DNA of 64,000 bases from assembly GCF_900109515.1 (NCBI RefSeq), contig NZ_FOBD01000012.1:62001-126000 (forward strand), given 5' to 3'. The DNA comes from Paenibacillus sp. OK003. GTDB lineage: Bacteria; Bacillota; Bacilli; Paenibacillales; Paenibacillaceae. Position 1 is the first letter of the stretch. Every line of letters begins with the position of its first letter. The translations under genes were made by a program, and so were the position numbers. Shown one piece after another: positions 7,658 to 16,906 of this stretch. The notes under the pieces were generated by a model, which saw nothing but the letters and a program-made list of their open reading frames with translations, ran no database searches and had not been told where the DNA came from.

Positions 7658-8635
7658 TTACATGCCGTATATTTTGTGTGGTACGTAGTATTCCTCCAAG
7701 CTTGCAATCTCCTGCGCATCTAGCTTGACGGACAAGGCTGTTACGGCATCCTCCAGATGATGTTCTTTTGTTGCACCAACAATTGGTGCGGTGACACCTT
7801 CTTTTTGCAATACCCATGCCAGTGCAACGGTTGCTCTGGAAACACCTCGTTTGTTCGCAATATCAGCGACAGTCTCCACTATTTTACGATCGGCATCAAC
7901 CATTCCCGCAGCAAGTCGGTCTCCTGCTTCGTCGTTCGATGAACGGGCTGTTTTCTCATCCCAATCCCGAGTAAGACGCCCTTTGGCAAGAGGACTCCAC
8001 GGAATGATACCAACCTCCTCTTCACGACAGAGAGGCAGCATTTCCCGCTCTTCTTCCCGATACATCAGATTCAACAGATTCTGCATGGAGACAAATGGGG
8101 TCCAGCCGTTGCGTTCCGCCGTATGCTGAGCCTTCATAAACTGCCAGGCGTACATTGAAGAAGCTCCTATATAACGGACTTTCCCCGCCTTAACAACATC
8201 ATGAAGGGCCTCCATCGTTTCTTCTATTGGAGTACTGCTGTCCCATCGATGGATCTGATACAGATCCACATAATCGGTGCCTAGGCGCTTCAAGCTGTTA
8301 TCAATCTCATTCATAATGGCTTTTCTCGACAAACCTGCACCATTTGGCCCCGGCTTCATGCGGAAGTAAACCTTTGTTGCAATAACAACCTCATCACGAC
8401 GAGCAAAATCCTTCAACGCACGACCCAAGATTTCTTCGCTTGTACCATCCGAATAGACGTTGGCTGTATCAAAGAAGTTAATACCCAAGTCCAGCGCTTT
8501 TTGTATAAAAGGACGACTCTCTTCCTCATTCAACGACCATGGAGCGATTCCGCGTTCAGGGACTCCATAGCTCATGCAACCAAGACATAATCTCGAAACG
8601 TCCAGTCCGGTACGACCCAATTTTACATATTCCAT
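7658..8635 (-). CDS. Aldo/keto reductase
   Basis: A 325-residue NADPH-dependent (beta/alpha)8-barrel oxidoreductase. The catalytic tetrad is visible: Asp and Tyr in FFDTANVYSDG, Lys in VIATKVYF, His in LYQIHRWD. A C-terminal NADP-binding region (IIPWSPLAKGRL, GATKEHHLEDAV) is present. The start is ATG 8635, with AAAGGAG 7-8 nt upstream; the longer frame to 8713 has no homologous content. It faces an AraC-family gene about 400 bp away that probably controls it. The physiological carbonyl substrate is unknown. Confidence 0.92.
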   Translation of the reverse strand: MEYVKLGRTGLDVSRLCLGCMSYGVPERGIAPWSLNEEESRPFIQKALDLGINFFDTANVYSDGTSEEILGRALKDFARRDEVVIATKVYFRMKPGPNGAGLSRKAIMNEIDNSLKRLGTDYVDLYQIHRWDSSTPIEETMEALHDVVKAGKVRYIGASSMYAWQFMKAQHTAERNGWTPFVSMQNLLNLMYREEEREMLPLCREEEVGIIPWSPLAKGRLTRDWDEKTARSSNDEAGDRLAAGMVDADRKIVETVADIANKRGVSRATVALAWVLQKEGVTAPIVGATKEHHLEDAVTALSVKLDAQEIASLEEYYVPHKIYGM

Positions 8636-8649
8636 GTTAAAACACTCCT

Positions 8650-8802
8650 TTATGAAGTTAATTTTATCCAATAACTGAGATACAATTCTTTGAAAATCGG
8701 ATTTTCTTCCCATTTGATCTGGGACTCCAATCTCTCGATTACAATTTGTTTCACTTGGTTCGATAAGCGTTTACTCAACCTTTCCACCCATCTTTCTGGC
8801 AT
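8650..8802 (-). CDS. Possible small ORF (50 aa) just upstream of the aldo/keto reductase
   Basis: An ATG at 8802 opens a 50-codon frame rich in charged and aromatic residues (begins MPERWVERLSKRL, ends YLSYWIKLTS). Its stop overlaps the AAAGGAG ribosome site of the aldo/keto reductase, as in a compact operon. The reading continues upstream without ATG to a TAG near 8850, so it may be the tail of a decayed longer gene. No ribosome site is visible at the ATG. Unrecognised. Confidence 0.25.
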   Translation of the reverse strand: MPERWVERLSKRLSNQVKQIVIERLESQIKWEENPIFKELYLSYWIKLTS

Positions 8803-9043
8803 ACTAAAATGGATCAAAGACCCGTTCTTCTCTCCAATTCTTCCGTAGATCTAGAACCCAATTTTTCCTTTTGAGATCAAACTGGATTATTCAGCCTGCC
8901 AACTTACTATTATTATGCGGAACTGAGGGAACGAAGCGGTATATCATTTGTCTTAATTGATTGCCTGATCCTCTCATGCCCACTTTTGTCTAAGGTCGTT
9001 AAGTCTTATAATGAAGCAAGAACAACTTGCAAGGAGGATATGT

Positions 9044-9961
9044 ATGTCCGATAACGCAGTGCAGCAGAAACAGGAACTCACCGAACTAATCAAACGTCAC
9101 TCCATTCATAACAGTTCTAAGGAAACGGTAATCCCTTCCCTGTATGTCTATCAGCATTCCAGCATAAGTGAGCCTGCTTACCGGGTTTACAAGCCTTCCT
9201 TTTGTGTGATCGTTCAAGGATTGAAAGAAATCTTGCTGGCACAGGAAAGATTCGAATACGGACCATCCAATTATCTGATTGCTTCTATGAACCTGCCAGT
9301 GATTGGTCAGATTATAAAAGCATCCACGGATAGGCCTTACCTGGCTCTGAAGCTTGAGTTTACACAGAACCAGATTCTTGAAGTACTGAATGAATGTAAT
9401 ATTAAGGTCACGTCTAAAGAAAACGCCAGACGCGCCCTATTTGTTGGACAGATGGAGCACTCCATTCAAGATGCTGTACTTCGATTGGTTCGGCTGCTGG
9501 ATACACCAGGAGAAATCCCGTTCCTTGCCCCACTCTATACGCGGGAGATCCTGTACCGGCTTTTGCAGGGACCTTATGGAGCTGAACTGGCCCAGATTGC
9601 GGTGGAAGGCAGCAGCAGCTATCGGATTCGAGAAGCCATTGAGCATATTGTTCGGCATTGGGAGCAACCTTTTCGGATTGAAGATCTTGCGGAGACAGCT
9701 AATATGAGTGTGTCCTCGTTCCATCGACATTTCAAAGAAATTACCGCCATGAGCCCACTTCAGTTTCAGAAGCAGCTGAGGCTTCAGGAAGCACGTCGAC
9801 TTCTCATGGCTGAGTCAGCTGATGCTGCGGATGTAGCATTCCGGGTTGGTTACGAGAGTGCGTCGCAATTCAGCCGGGAGTACTCCCGCATGTTCGGCGC
9901 GCCGCCGAGAGCAGATATCAAACGTTTGAAGGAAAAATATGATCATGTTATGAGTGAATAA
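9044..9961 (+). CDS. AraC-family transcriptional regulator
   Basis: 305 residues: an N-terminal AraC_N-type cupin region (about 25-185, with PSFCVIVQGLKEI) and a C-terminal double helix-turn-helix (about 200-298, RIEDLAETANMSVSSFHRHFKEIT and VAFRVGYESASQFSREYSRMFG). The start is ATG 9044 behind AAGGAGG. This subgroup often sits beside oxidoreductases; the divergent aldo/keto reductase is the likely target. A TATAAT at 9008-9013 is a plausible -10 element. Confidence 0.92.
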   Translation: MSDNAVQQKQELTELIKRHSIHNSSKETVIPSLYVYQHSSISEPAYRVYKPSFCVIVQGLKEILLAQERFEYGPSNYLIASMNLPVIGQIIKASTDRPYLALKLEFTQNQILEVLNECNIKVTSKENARRALFVGQMEHSIQDAVLRLVRLLDTPGEIPFLAPLYTREILYRLLQGPYGAELAQIAVEGSSSYRIREAIEHIVRHWEQPFRIEDLAETANMSVSSFHRHFKEITAMSPLQFQKQLRLQEARRLLMAESADAADVAFRVGYESASQFSREYSRMFGAPPRADIKRLKEKYDHVMSE

Positions 9962-10142
9962 GTACACCGGCTGAGAAGTTGAAATGTTAGAGAAATGGAT
10001 AGCATTAGGCTATCCATTTTTTAATTTAAAGAGTGAATATCTAATTCTATTCCCATCCTTATATTGACAACTTGTGATTCATGGAACTATAATCCATACT
10101 AAACCAAGTTACATACAATGTTTTATAAAGGAGAGGTATCGG

Positions 10143-10601
10143 ATGGCTAATGTTCAGACTTTCAAAGCTACTGCACACCTACAAGATGGGGTTAAAGTAA
10201 TCACCAAAGCAAGACAATTCGAACTGATCATCGATGAGCCAACAAACCTCGGTGGTACGGATACAGGAATGAATCCTGTAGAAGCTTTACTTGCCTCCCT
10301 TGGCGCATGTCAATCCATTGTGGCTCGGGTCTATGCCTCCAAATTCGATGTTGTCCTTGATGATTTCAGAGTTGAAGTTGAAGGTGAACTGGATCTTGAC
10401 GGATTTTTTAACCGATCTGATGTACGCCCCGGTTATTCCGATATCCGATACACGTTTTATATCAAAACTAGCTCATCTGAAGAAAAAGTTGAATCATTTG
10501 TACAATTTCTAGAACGTAAATGTCCTGTGGGTGATACGATTTCCAATCCGGTGAATACCAAGCTCAATCGCGTCATTATCGAAAATGGGATATCATTGTA
10601 A
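10143..10601 (+). CDS. OsmC family protein
   Basis: A 152-residue OsmC/Ohr-fold protein. Both family cysteines are visible, Cys56 in SLGACQS and Cys127 in ERKCPVG, supporting thiol-based peroxide reduction. The start is ATG 10143, with GGAGAGG upstream; the frame extends further 5' but only this start matches the family N-terminus (NVQTFKATAHLQDG). It is monocistronic and ends at a strong bidirectional terminator. The LGACQS context fits the general OsmC/YhfA-like group more than Ohr. Confidence 0.9.
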   Translation: MANVQTFKATAHLQDGVKVITKARQFELIIDEPTNLGGTDTGMNPVEALLASLGACQSIVARVYASKFDVVLDDFRVEVEGELDLDGFFNRSDVRPGYSDIRYTFYIKTSSSEEKVESFVQFLERKCPVGDTISNPVNTKLNRVIIENGISL

Positions 10602-10660
10602 CAAAACGAATGAACCAGGTACAAAAAGATATAAGCAATACAAAAACATACAAACAATAC

Positions 10661-10709
10661 AGAAAGGCTGCTTCCCAGCAAGTTAAACTTGCAGGGAAGC
10701 AGCCTTTCT
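10661..10709. terminator. Bidirectional terminator between osmC and the SLH gene
   Basis: AGAAAGGCTGCTTCCC (10661-10676) pairs perfectly with GGGAAGCAGCCTTTCT (10694-10709), with an inner GCAAG/CTTGC pairing. Confidence 0.8.
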
Positions 10710-13700
10710 AAAATCTCGGATTTATTTTGTTAATTATTTTGTTAAATGATTTGTCAATTGAATAGTTCTTTCGATGAGTGCAGCGGCTTCTGCGCGAGTT
10801 GTATTCCCTTTTGGTTTCAAATTTTCCGTCCGGATAACCGTTAACGAGCCCATTGGTAATGGCCGTAGCAAGAGCTGCGCGTGCCCAACCGGATATTTCA
10901 GCGACGTCGGAGAAGCTGATATTACTGTCTGAATCAGCGATCTGCGCTGCACGAACGACCATTGTCGCCATTTGCTCACGGGTCACCAATTCATCTGGAC
11001 CAAAGGTGTCATCACTATATCCATTCACAATGCCCAGACCTGCCGCAGTGGAAATTGCGTCTTGCGCCCAATGCGTCGTAGTATCAGCAAATCCTTTGTC
11101 AGCAAAGCCTTGCAGATGTAAAGCCTTAATGATAAGAGTAACAAATTCGGCTCTGGTAATTTTTTTATCCGGTCTGAAACTGTTATCCGGATAACCCTGG
11201 ATCACACCGAGTTCAACCAAATCCATAATACTGCCGGAAGCCCAATGTCCTACGAGATCCGTGAAATTCTTGGTTCCTTCCGGAGCTTGCGTTACGGTCT
11301 TATCGGATACCAGAACAGCAAACTTGGTAAAATGATTAATGGTTCCTGATACCGTTCCATTCATTTGATCCACTTTCATATTATCGAGTGAAACCCACTT
11401 TTGGGCCTGCTCGTTGAACCAATACAATCCCACTATTGATTTGTCAAAGTCCACCTTGTTCTTGTCGAATGGCAAGGTGACAGTTACCGGTTTGCTGAAA
11501 TTCCCGCTCTTGCTTGCAGTAATCTCATAGACATCTCCGAGCAGTTTCAATGTGGAATCGGTAAACAGATTCAACGTTTGGCTTACTTTATTTACGGAAA
11601 TGACGATGCTGCTTTCCATCGCTCCGGCTGGCACATTGATTTTGACCCCGCCCAAGCTCAACGATCCACCATTCACACTAATCGTTCCACTGTTGGCATT
11701 GGTACCCGTTTGATCACCATTCGTTCCTCCAGTTGGAGTTGAAGGAGTTGAAGGAGTCGAAGACGTTGGTGGAACCGAGGTGGAATCTCCGGCTCTGACG
11801 ACAGTTATACTGTAAGTCTTGCTTGATCCATTACGTGCTTGCACCGTAATTGGAATTACATTTTTTCCAACAGACAACCCGAAAGATTGATTTATTCCGT
11901 TTGCATAGGGTTCACCTTTAGCAGACAAAGTAGCTTGGCTATCCGTAGCCTTCGCCGTAATACTGATGGAGTCTGTTGCTTGTTCAACATTCAGAGTATA
12001 CGCCGTGATTGCAGGATTGAATGCTGGAGTCAAAGCGCCTTGATCAACAGATAAATCATCCAATGTGGAAACGTCAATCAGCTTCCCGGTTCGCATATCT
12101 TCCTTCACAAGCGCAAAATCCGCTGCGACCTGGTGGGAGTAATCCTCCGCTGCATTAAGAATAAAGTTCTGCAAATCATCCCAGATGGGTACGATATTTG
12201 TTACAAAACGTTCCTCAAAACGGTAGTACAACTCATCGGATACCTTGTCCAAGCGCGAGCTTGCATAAGCGTAAGCCTTGGCCGCATCAACCAAATACTG
12301 CTCCAGCTCTTGCTTGTTCTTAAACGGCTTATCCGTGTAATCCCCTTTAAAAGGTGATACTTCCTTAATCAGATACAAGCGATTCATTGCTTCGAGTACA
12401 CCCAGATAAGAATCGGGATCAACTGAAGTTTTAAGATAAGCATCTTTCGATAAATTGGCGTCCCGGGTCTGCTCTTTCACGTCGAGCAGAATATTATCCG
12501 TATTGGCCGCACTTGCTCCTTCGATTAACACATTGTAGCGTTCAACCCCAATGCTGCCAATTCCCTGATGAATACGGCGTACAATATCCTTTATCTTAAA
12601 ATAGGCATCGAATTCATCATCGCTCAGATTGAGGAAATTGCTTCTGACTTGCAATTTGTATGCTTCCCAAGCGTCTTGCAGGGAAGATTTCTCCGCATCT
12701 GTAGCGGCTTCAAACTTATCGGAGTTGCCGGCAATGTTTAATTTTCCATCAAGTGCCCGCTTGCCGAGCAACTTTTGCAATGCTTCCTCATAAGACACTT
12801 TGGAGACTTTGTCCATGACCTCTTTCGTATATGCCGTTACATTGCTTTTGGTCAACTTAGTGTTTTTGGGGCTTATCTCGCTATTAATCTTTATCAGAGT
12901 ATCCTTATAGGTATCTAGAAAGGTACGAGATACGTCCCGGAAATCGGCGTCCTGCAGATTGGTAATCGCAGAGCTGTCTTTTTCGTATTTGACCACATAA
13001 ATACTTGTAACAAAGCGAATCAGATCATCATAAAAGCTGCCGATGCCGGAAGAATCCACATCGTTCAAGCTGAACACCATTTGATTAGTACTATCGTTAA
13101 AAGTCCCCACATTCTGAATATGGGCATCGCCTTGCGTGTACGTAAGGATGTCCTTCTCATTCCAGCCTGGAATGACCAAACTCGGAGAAGGAATAAAACC
13201 CGCTGCCAGATCAGCCTTGAATAAGGAATGTGTACCACGCAGGAAGGTATATTCATTCGCTCCCATGGCGTCACTTCCATATTTATATTCTTTGGTGGCA
13301 GGGTCATTAAAACCTGTATTGTCCGCTATGATGCTGTTTTCAACGACATGTTTGCGATTCTCATCAGCAAGAAGTGGTTGACTGTACCGAAGCAGGGGGA
13401 CGCTGATCACTTCCGAAGCCAGGCAGTCCGGATCCTGCACAGCCTCAGCCATTAACATCACATTCAACATGACGGAGTTCATGACAGCAGAAGTGGATGT
13501 ACCCGAAATGGATAGCATAATTGTACGATCACTGCTTCGGCCCTCAGCCTGGATACTCCAGTCTCCCTCAGGAAGCCCCGTCACACTGTAAGCATTCGAG
13601 TCTATTACCCCATCCACGGGAACACCGGCGCTAAGATTGAGTTGGATTGTAGTATTCAAATCCTTCGCGCTGTTCATACGAATGTTGGACGATGAGGAGT

Positions 13701-14811
13701 CCAATGTTGCTACAATCTTATTGGATGGTGTGAATTGAGCCAAAGTTACGGTGTTGCTTCCTTGATACACCGTTAAGGATGAGGTTGGTCTGTGTACTTG
13801 ATCCCACGCACCAGGATGAATCTCAAATGTCAGAAGGCTGTCTGAAACCACATTCCCGGTATCGTCTCCAGTTATGGTCACTTCGATCTGATCTCCGTTC
13901 GCATTGGCTTCAGCAGTGAATCCTGCCGGGAGGCCGAGCACACTGAAGTCGTCGGATGACCATGGTCCCTGCTTAACCAAGCCTCCAAATGCATTCAACA
14001 CAATCTTATTATGTACAGGATCTACGCTCGAAGCCGATTGCATTTCTAACCTTTGATTACTTTCCAGAATGACATAGGCGGAAGTTGTGCTTGAATTGCG
14101 AGCCTTCGCCCCTTTGACCTTCTCAAAGTCATTTCCGTTATTCCGAGTGTCCCAGTTGTTTCCGCGATTCGGAAACGCAGCTTCTTTAGTGGATTTCTCC
14201 GGATTTAGCGGATCGAACACCAATCGTTGCATGGTGTTTTGTTTGCCAGCTTGTGGAGCCGGACTTCCCCAATAAGCATCTGCATTATATCCAACAAAAT
14301 CAACCACATGTTGCCGTAAAGCGTCAGCCATCGGATCATTGGCCGTCAACAGTTGTGTCGTATTCAACAAAACCAGCTTTCCATTGTTGTTATCTAGTTT
14401 AAATGAAGCTTCAGTCGCATCCGGCTGTGGAAGCTGCTCCCCGACATTACCATTGCTGCCAAGCGCAATCAGATAATAACCAAATGCCGGAATCTGGGCA
14501 GTCATTGTCCCTAGCCGAGCTACTTTCCAGTTATTCTTTTGGTTATCAGCAAATTGTATAGACCAGTCGTTCAGCGAAACAGGCTCTGCTGTCGGATTAT
14601 ATAGTTCTACAAAGTCGTTGCCGTACACGTCGAGTACGTCGTCTTTTTTGCCTCCATAAAAATGGCTGATCACCACGTTTTTCGCTAAATTGCTGGTGTT
14701 AAGGTTTTCTGATGCTGCAGCATGTCCGATTCCTGCAAATGTCCAGAATGATTGGATAACCATTACTGCCACAAGGATCGTCGCTACCCAGCGTTGATTG
14801 ATGTCTTTCAA
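10708..14811 (-). CDS. Secreted multidomain SLH surface protein (lamin-tail, cadherin-like, 3 SLH), frameshifted in last SLH
   Basis: About 1370 residues, exported and bound to the cell wall. In order: signal peptide (hydrophobic ILVAVMVIQSFW, then GHAAA); lamin-tail domain (about 45-190, YGNDFVELYNPTAEPVSLNDWSI); a long central region without clear assignment; cadherin-like beta-sandwich (SLDDLSVDQG-type start, ending SKTYSITVVRA); Ser/Thr/Pro linker; a ZU5-like segment; and SLH domains (HWASGSIMDLVELGVIQGYP and following). After GYPDGKF the frame is shifted: the next frame continues KPKGNTTRAEAAALIERT to a stop at 10734, the normal SLH ending. One extra base in the GAAA at about 10817-10820 explains it. 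TTG 14811 (GAGAGGGG 9 nt upstream) is preferred over ATG 14832, which lacks a site. The ligand or substrate is unknown. Confidence 0.85.
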   Translation of the reverse strand: MKDINQRWVATILVAVMVIQSFWTFAGIGHAAASENLNTSNLAKNVVISHFYGGKKDDVLDVYGNDFVELYNPTAEPVSLNDWSIQFADNQKNNWKVARLGTMTAQIPAFGYYLIALGSNGNVGEQLPQPDATEASFKLDNNNGKLVLLNTTQLLTANDPMADALRQHVVDFVGYNADAYWGSPAPQAGKQNTMQRLVFDPLNPEKSTKEAAFPNRGNNWDTRNNGNDFEKVKGAKARNSSTTSAYVILESNQRLEMQSASSVDPVHNKIVLNAFGGLVKQGPWSSDDFSVLGLPAGFTAEANANGDQIEVTITGDDTGNVVSDSLLTFEIHPGAWDQVHRPTSSLTVYQGSNTVTLAQFTPSNKIVATLDSSSSNIRMNSAKDLNTTIQLNLSAGVPVDGVIDSNAYSVTGLPEGDWSIQAEGRSSDRTIMLSISGTSTSAVMNSVMLNVMLMAEAVQDPDCLASEVISVPLLRYSQPLLADENRKHVVENSIIADNTGFNDPATKEYKYGSDAMGANEYTFLRGTHSLFKADLAAGFIPSPSLVIPGWNEKDILTYTQGDAHIQNVGTFNDSTNQMVFSLNDVDSSGIGSFYDDLIRFVTSIYVVKYEKDSSAITNLQDADFRDVSRTFLDTYKDTLIKINSEISPKNTKLTKSNVTAYTKEVMDKVSKVSYEEALQKLLGKRALDGKLNIAGNSDKFEAATDAEKSSLQDAWEAYKLQVRSNFLNLSDDEFDAYFKIKDIVRRIHQGIGSIGVERYNVLIEGASAANTDNILLDVKEQTRDANLSKDAYLKTSVDPDSYLGVLEAMNRLYLIKEVSPFKGDYTDKPFKNKQELEQYLVDAAKAYAYASSRLDKVSDELYYRFEERFVTNIVPIWDDLQNFILNAAEDYSHQVAADFALVKEDMRTGKLIDVSTLDDLSVDQGALTPAFNPAITAYTLNVEQATDSISITAKATDSQATLSAKGEPYANGINQSFGLSVGKNVIPITVQARNGSSKTYSITVVRAGDSTSVPPTSSTPSTPSTPTGGTNGDQTGTNANSGTISVNGGSLSLGGVKINVPAGAMESSIVISVNKVSQTLNLFTDSTLKLLGDVYEITASKSGNFSKPVTVTLPFDKNKVDFDKSIVGLYWFNEQAQKWVSLDNMKVDQMNGTVSGTINHFTKFAVLVSDKTVTQAPEGTKNFTDLVGHWASGSIMDLVELGVIQGYPDNSFRPDKKITRAEFVTLIIKALHLQGFADKGFADTTTHWAQDAISTAAGLGIVNGYSDDTFGPDELVTREQMATMVVRAAQIADSDSNISFSDVAEISGWARAALATAITNGLVNGYPDGKFETKREYNSRRSRCTHRKNYSIDKSFNKIINKINPRF

Positions 14812-14974
14812 GTTGTCTAACCCCTCTCCCATATAAAAGCTCAGGCTAGTATATCAACCCAATGTAAGAGGACAGTTAAACTAAAAATTCATAATATTAA
14901 AATTGTAAAATCCTTGAATATGTAAAAATCACAACAAATGTATACGATGGATGATCTTTAAATAAAAGCAAATG

Positions 14975-15000
14975 AAAAGAGCCGCGACTGCTCGCGGCCC
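14975..15000 (-). terminator. Rho-independent terminator of the GH30 gene
   Basis: Minus-strand stem GCCGCGA / TCGCGGC with a four-base loop, followed by CTTTTC, 40 bp after the GH30 stop codon. Confidence 0.65.
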
Positions 15001-15040
15001 CTAGCTTGTTGGATGCGGGAATCTGAATTCCTGCTATCCC

Positions 15041-16552
15041 TTAAGAAACATTTCCATACCATTTATACGTCATAGCGGACTTGCCTGGAATAGTGACAAC
15101 GAAGCTTTGGCTGCCCCATTGGATCTTCACATTTTTCGACGAGCTGGAAGAGTTGTAGGCAACTACCACTTTGGAACCGTCCGGATTGCGGAAAGCCACA
15201 TTTTTGACTTCAGCTCCGGTGTTGCTGTCAATGCGGTATGCATTGGGTACTACAAATTTACTAAAGTGACCCAGCAAATAATATTGTTTGTGATATGTGA
15301 CATTATTCTCAGGTGCGTCATTACGGTTGTCCGAGTTGCGGATGGTAATCATGCCTTTGTTCGTGTTGTTCGGTGAAAGCAATGCTGGACCGTCTTTTTG
15401 ATCCAGGGCAGCATTCCAGAGAATGATCGATTTGGACCAGTTTCTCGTAATATTAATAAACTCATTCATCATATTATCGAAACCAGATGAGGTACCATTC
15501 TGCGGATCATTCCAGTTGCCGAAACCACCCTCCGTGAACCAAACTTCCTTGTCCGGGTGACTGTTATGCATGGAGGTCATGGTCGATCCGTCCCCACTGT
15601 CATAATGGTGGAATGCGCTGCCGGAAACGTAGCTGCCCTTACCTGCGTTCTTCAGATTCGTAATGACCTGGTTCGGGAAGTTCCAGTCCAAAAAGTTATG
15701 GTCGAATGCAATAATCTTGGTGTTAATTCCGGCATTGCGGAGTGTTGGTCCAAGATAATCGCCGATAAAGCCCGTCTGATCCTGTACATTCATCCCCATC
15801 GAAGGATAGTGGGATGGCTCGTACATTGGCTCGTTTTGCAACGTAACAGCATAGATGGGTACACCTTCAGCCTGGTAGGCTTCAATGTACTTTTTGAAAT
15901 AATTCGCATATGTTCCGTAGTGTTCTGCTTTCAGTTTGCCGCCGTTCAGATTGTTGGAATATTTCATCCAGGCAGGCGCACTCCATGGGGAACCCATGAC
16001 TTTGATATTGGGATTCTTGGCGATTGCCGCTTTGACCATGGGCAGTATGTAAGCCTTGTCCCGGTCGATCGTGAATTGGCTGAGTGAAGTATCATTTGCC
16101 GTATCGGCATAGGTATAGGCGGCCCAAGCAAAATCGGAGCTTCCGATCGGCTGTCTCAATAAGCTAAGTCCAATGCCTGTGTTGCCAAACAGCCTCTCCA
16201 TCACTTCCGCGCGCTTATTGTTATCCAGCTTGTAGTTCATGAGCCATGCGGAAGCATCCGTTAATGACACCCCAAAACCATCCATCTGCTGATACGTTTG
16301 GTTTTCGTTGACCGTAATGGTAACATCCGCATTGCCTGAGTTGCTGCTGAAGTTTTTGGATGCAATCTTGGTGAGTCTCGCATCTGTTCTAAGCCCCACT
16401 GCCGGTTCAGAATTAGGGTCTGAAGTTGAAATCCATACCTCCACCTGTTCACCCGCTGCATGCGCAGTCTTGGGCATATATGAACTATATGAACCCGCCG
16501 TTACCAGAAAAGTGGACAGCAACACTAACGCACTTTTTTTCCATATCTTCAT
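15041..16552 (-). CDS. Secreted GH30-family glycoside hydrolase
   Basis: About 503 residues with a signal peptide (LVLLSTFLVTAGSYSS, then AHAA). The (beta/alpha)8 GH30 domain begins at YQQMDGFGVSLTDASAWLM, and the C-terminal beta-domain ends FVVTIPGKSAMTYKW. Acid/base Glu lies in TLQNEPMYE (about residue 241) and the nucleophile Glu in VWFTEGGFG (about 341). Sequence style fits the glucosylceramidase/beta-1,6-glucanase branch rather than GH30_8 xylanases, but the substrate is not certain. The start is ATG 16552, 8 nt after AAAGGAG; ATG 16558 is too close to it. A perfect cre palindrome upstream implies catabolite repression. Confidence 0.9.
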   Translation of the reverse strand: MKIWKKSALVLLSTFLVTAGSYSSYMPKTAHAAGEQVEVWISTSDPNSEPAVGLRTDARLTKIASKNFSSNSGNADVTITVNENQTYQQMDGFGVSLTDASAWLMNYKLDNNKRAEVMERLFGNTGIGLSLLRQPIGSSDFAWAAYTYADTANDTSLSQFTIDRDKAYILPMVKAAIAKNPNIKVMGSPWSAPAWMKYSNNLNGGKLKAEHYGTYANYFKKYIEAYQAEGVPIYAVTLQNEPMYEPSHYPSMGMNVQDQTGFIGDYLGPTLRNAGINTKIIAFDHNFLDWNFPNQVITNLKNAGKGSYVSGSAFHHYDSGDGSTMTSMHNSHPDKEVWFTEGGFGNWNDPQNGTSSGFDNMMNEFINITRNWSKSIILWNAALDQKDGPALLSPNNTNKGMITIRNSDNRNDAPENNVTYHKQYYLLGHFSKFVVPNAYRIDSNTGAEVKNVAFRNPDGSKVVVAYNSSSSSKNVKIQWGSQSFVVTIPGKSAMTYKWYGNVS

Positions 16553-16606
16553 CAACATAACTCCTTTAATTTGTTATAATTTGAGCTGCCAAATATCACA
16601 TACAAC

Positions 16607-16628
16607 AAAATGAAATCGATTTCATTTT
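16607..16628. promoter_or_regulatory. cre / LacI-type operator for the GH30 gene
   Basis: A perfect 22-bp palindrome centred on TGAAATCGATTTCA. The core matches the CcpA cre consensus TGWNANCGNTNWCA at every defined position. It lies about 55 bp upstream of the GH30 start, close to the probable promoter. A LacI-family local repressor could use the same site. Confidence 0.75.
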
Positions 16629-16906
16629 CGAAAGTATAAAGTCCGTTCTTCAGTTATTGCATGTAGGTATACTACCACCTCCTTTTTGAAGGGTATCGGA
16701 GAAAGATATAAATTAAAATCTTGTAAGCGTTAACAAAGATATTTATACACTTTATTGGAAATAATTTCAACAGTAAATTTTACTTTTTTATATAAAATTA
16801 TAGAAAATCCTGAAATGGACTGGATTCCACGCTCATTCTGCTCCTCATTTCCCCCTGATTGCCATCATATAATACAAAAATGACGTCCTCTGGAGGTATC
16901 CCTGGA

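Noticed and set aside
10810-10825. Programmed frameshift as explanation of the SLH frame break
   Set aside because: The shift needed is +1 and no slippery heptamer lies in the correct phase; a one-base insertion explains it.
15041-16552. GH30_8 glucuronoxylanase as the call for the GH30 enzyme
   Set aside because: The N-terminal and catalytic-region sequence fits the glucosylceramidase/beta-1,6-glucanase branch better.
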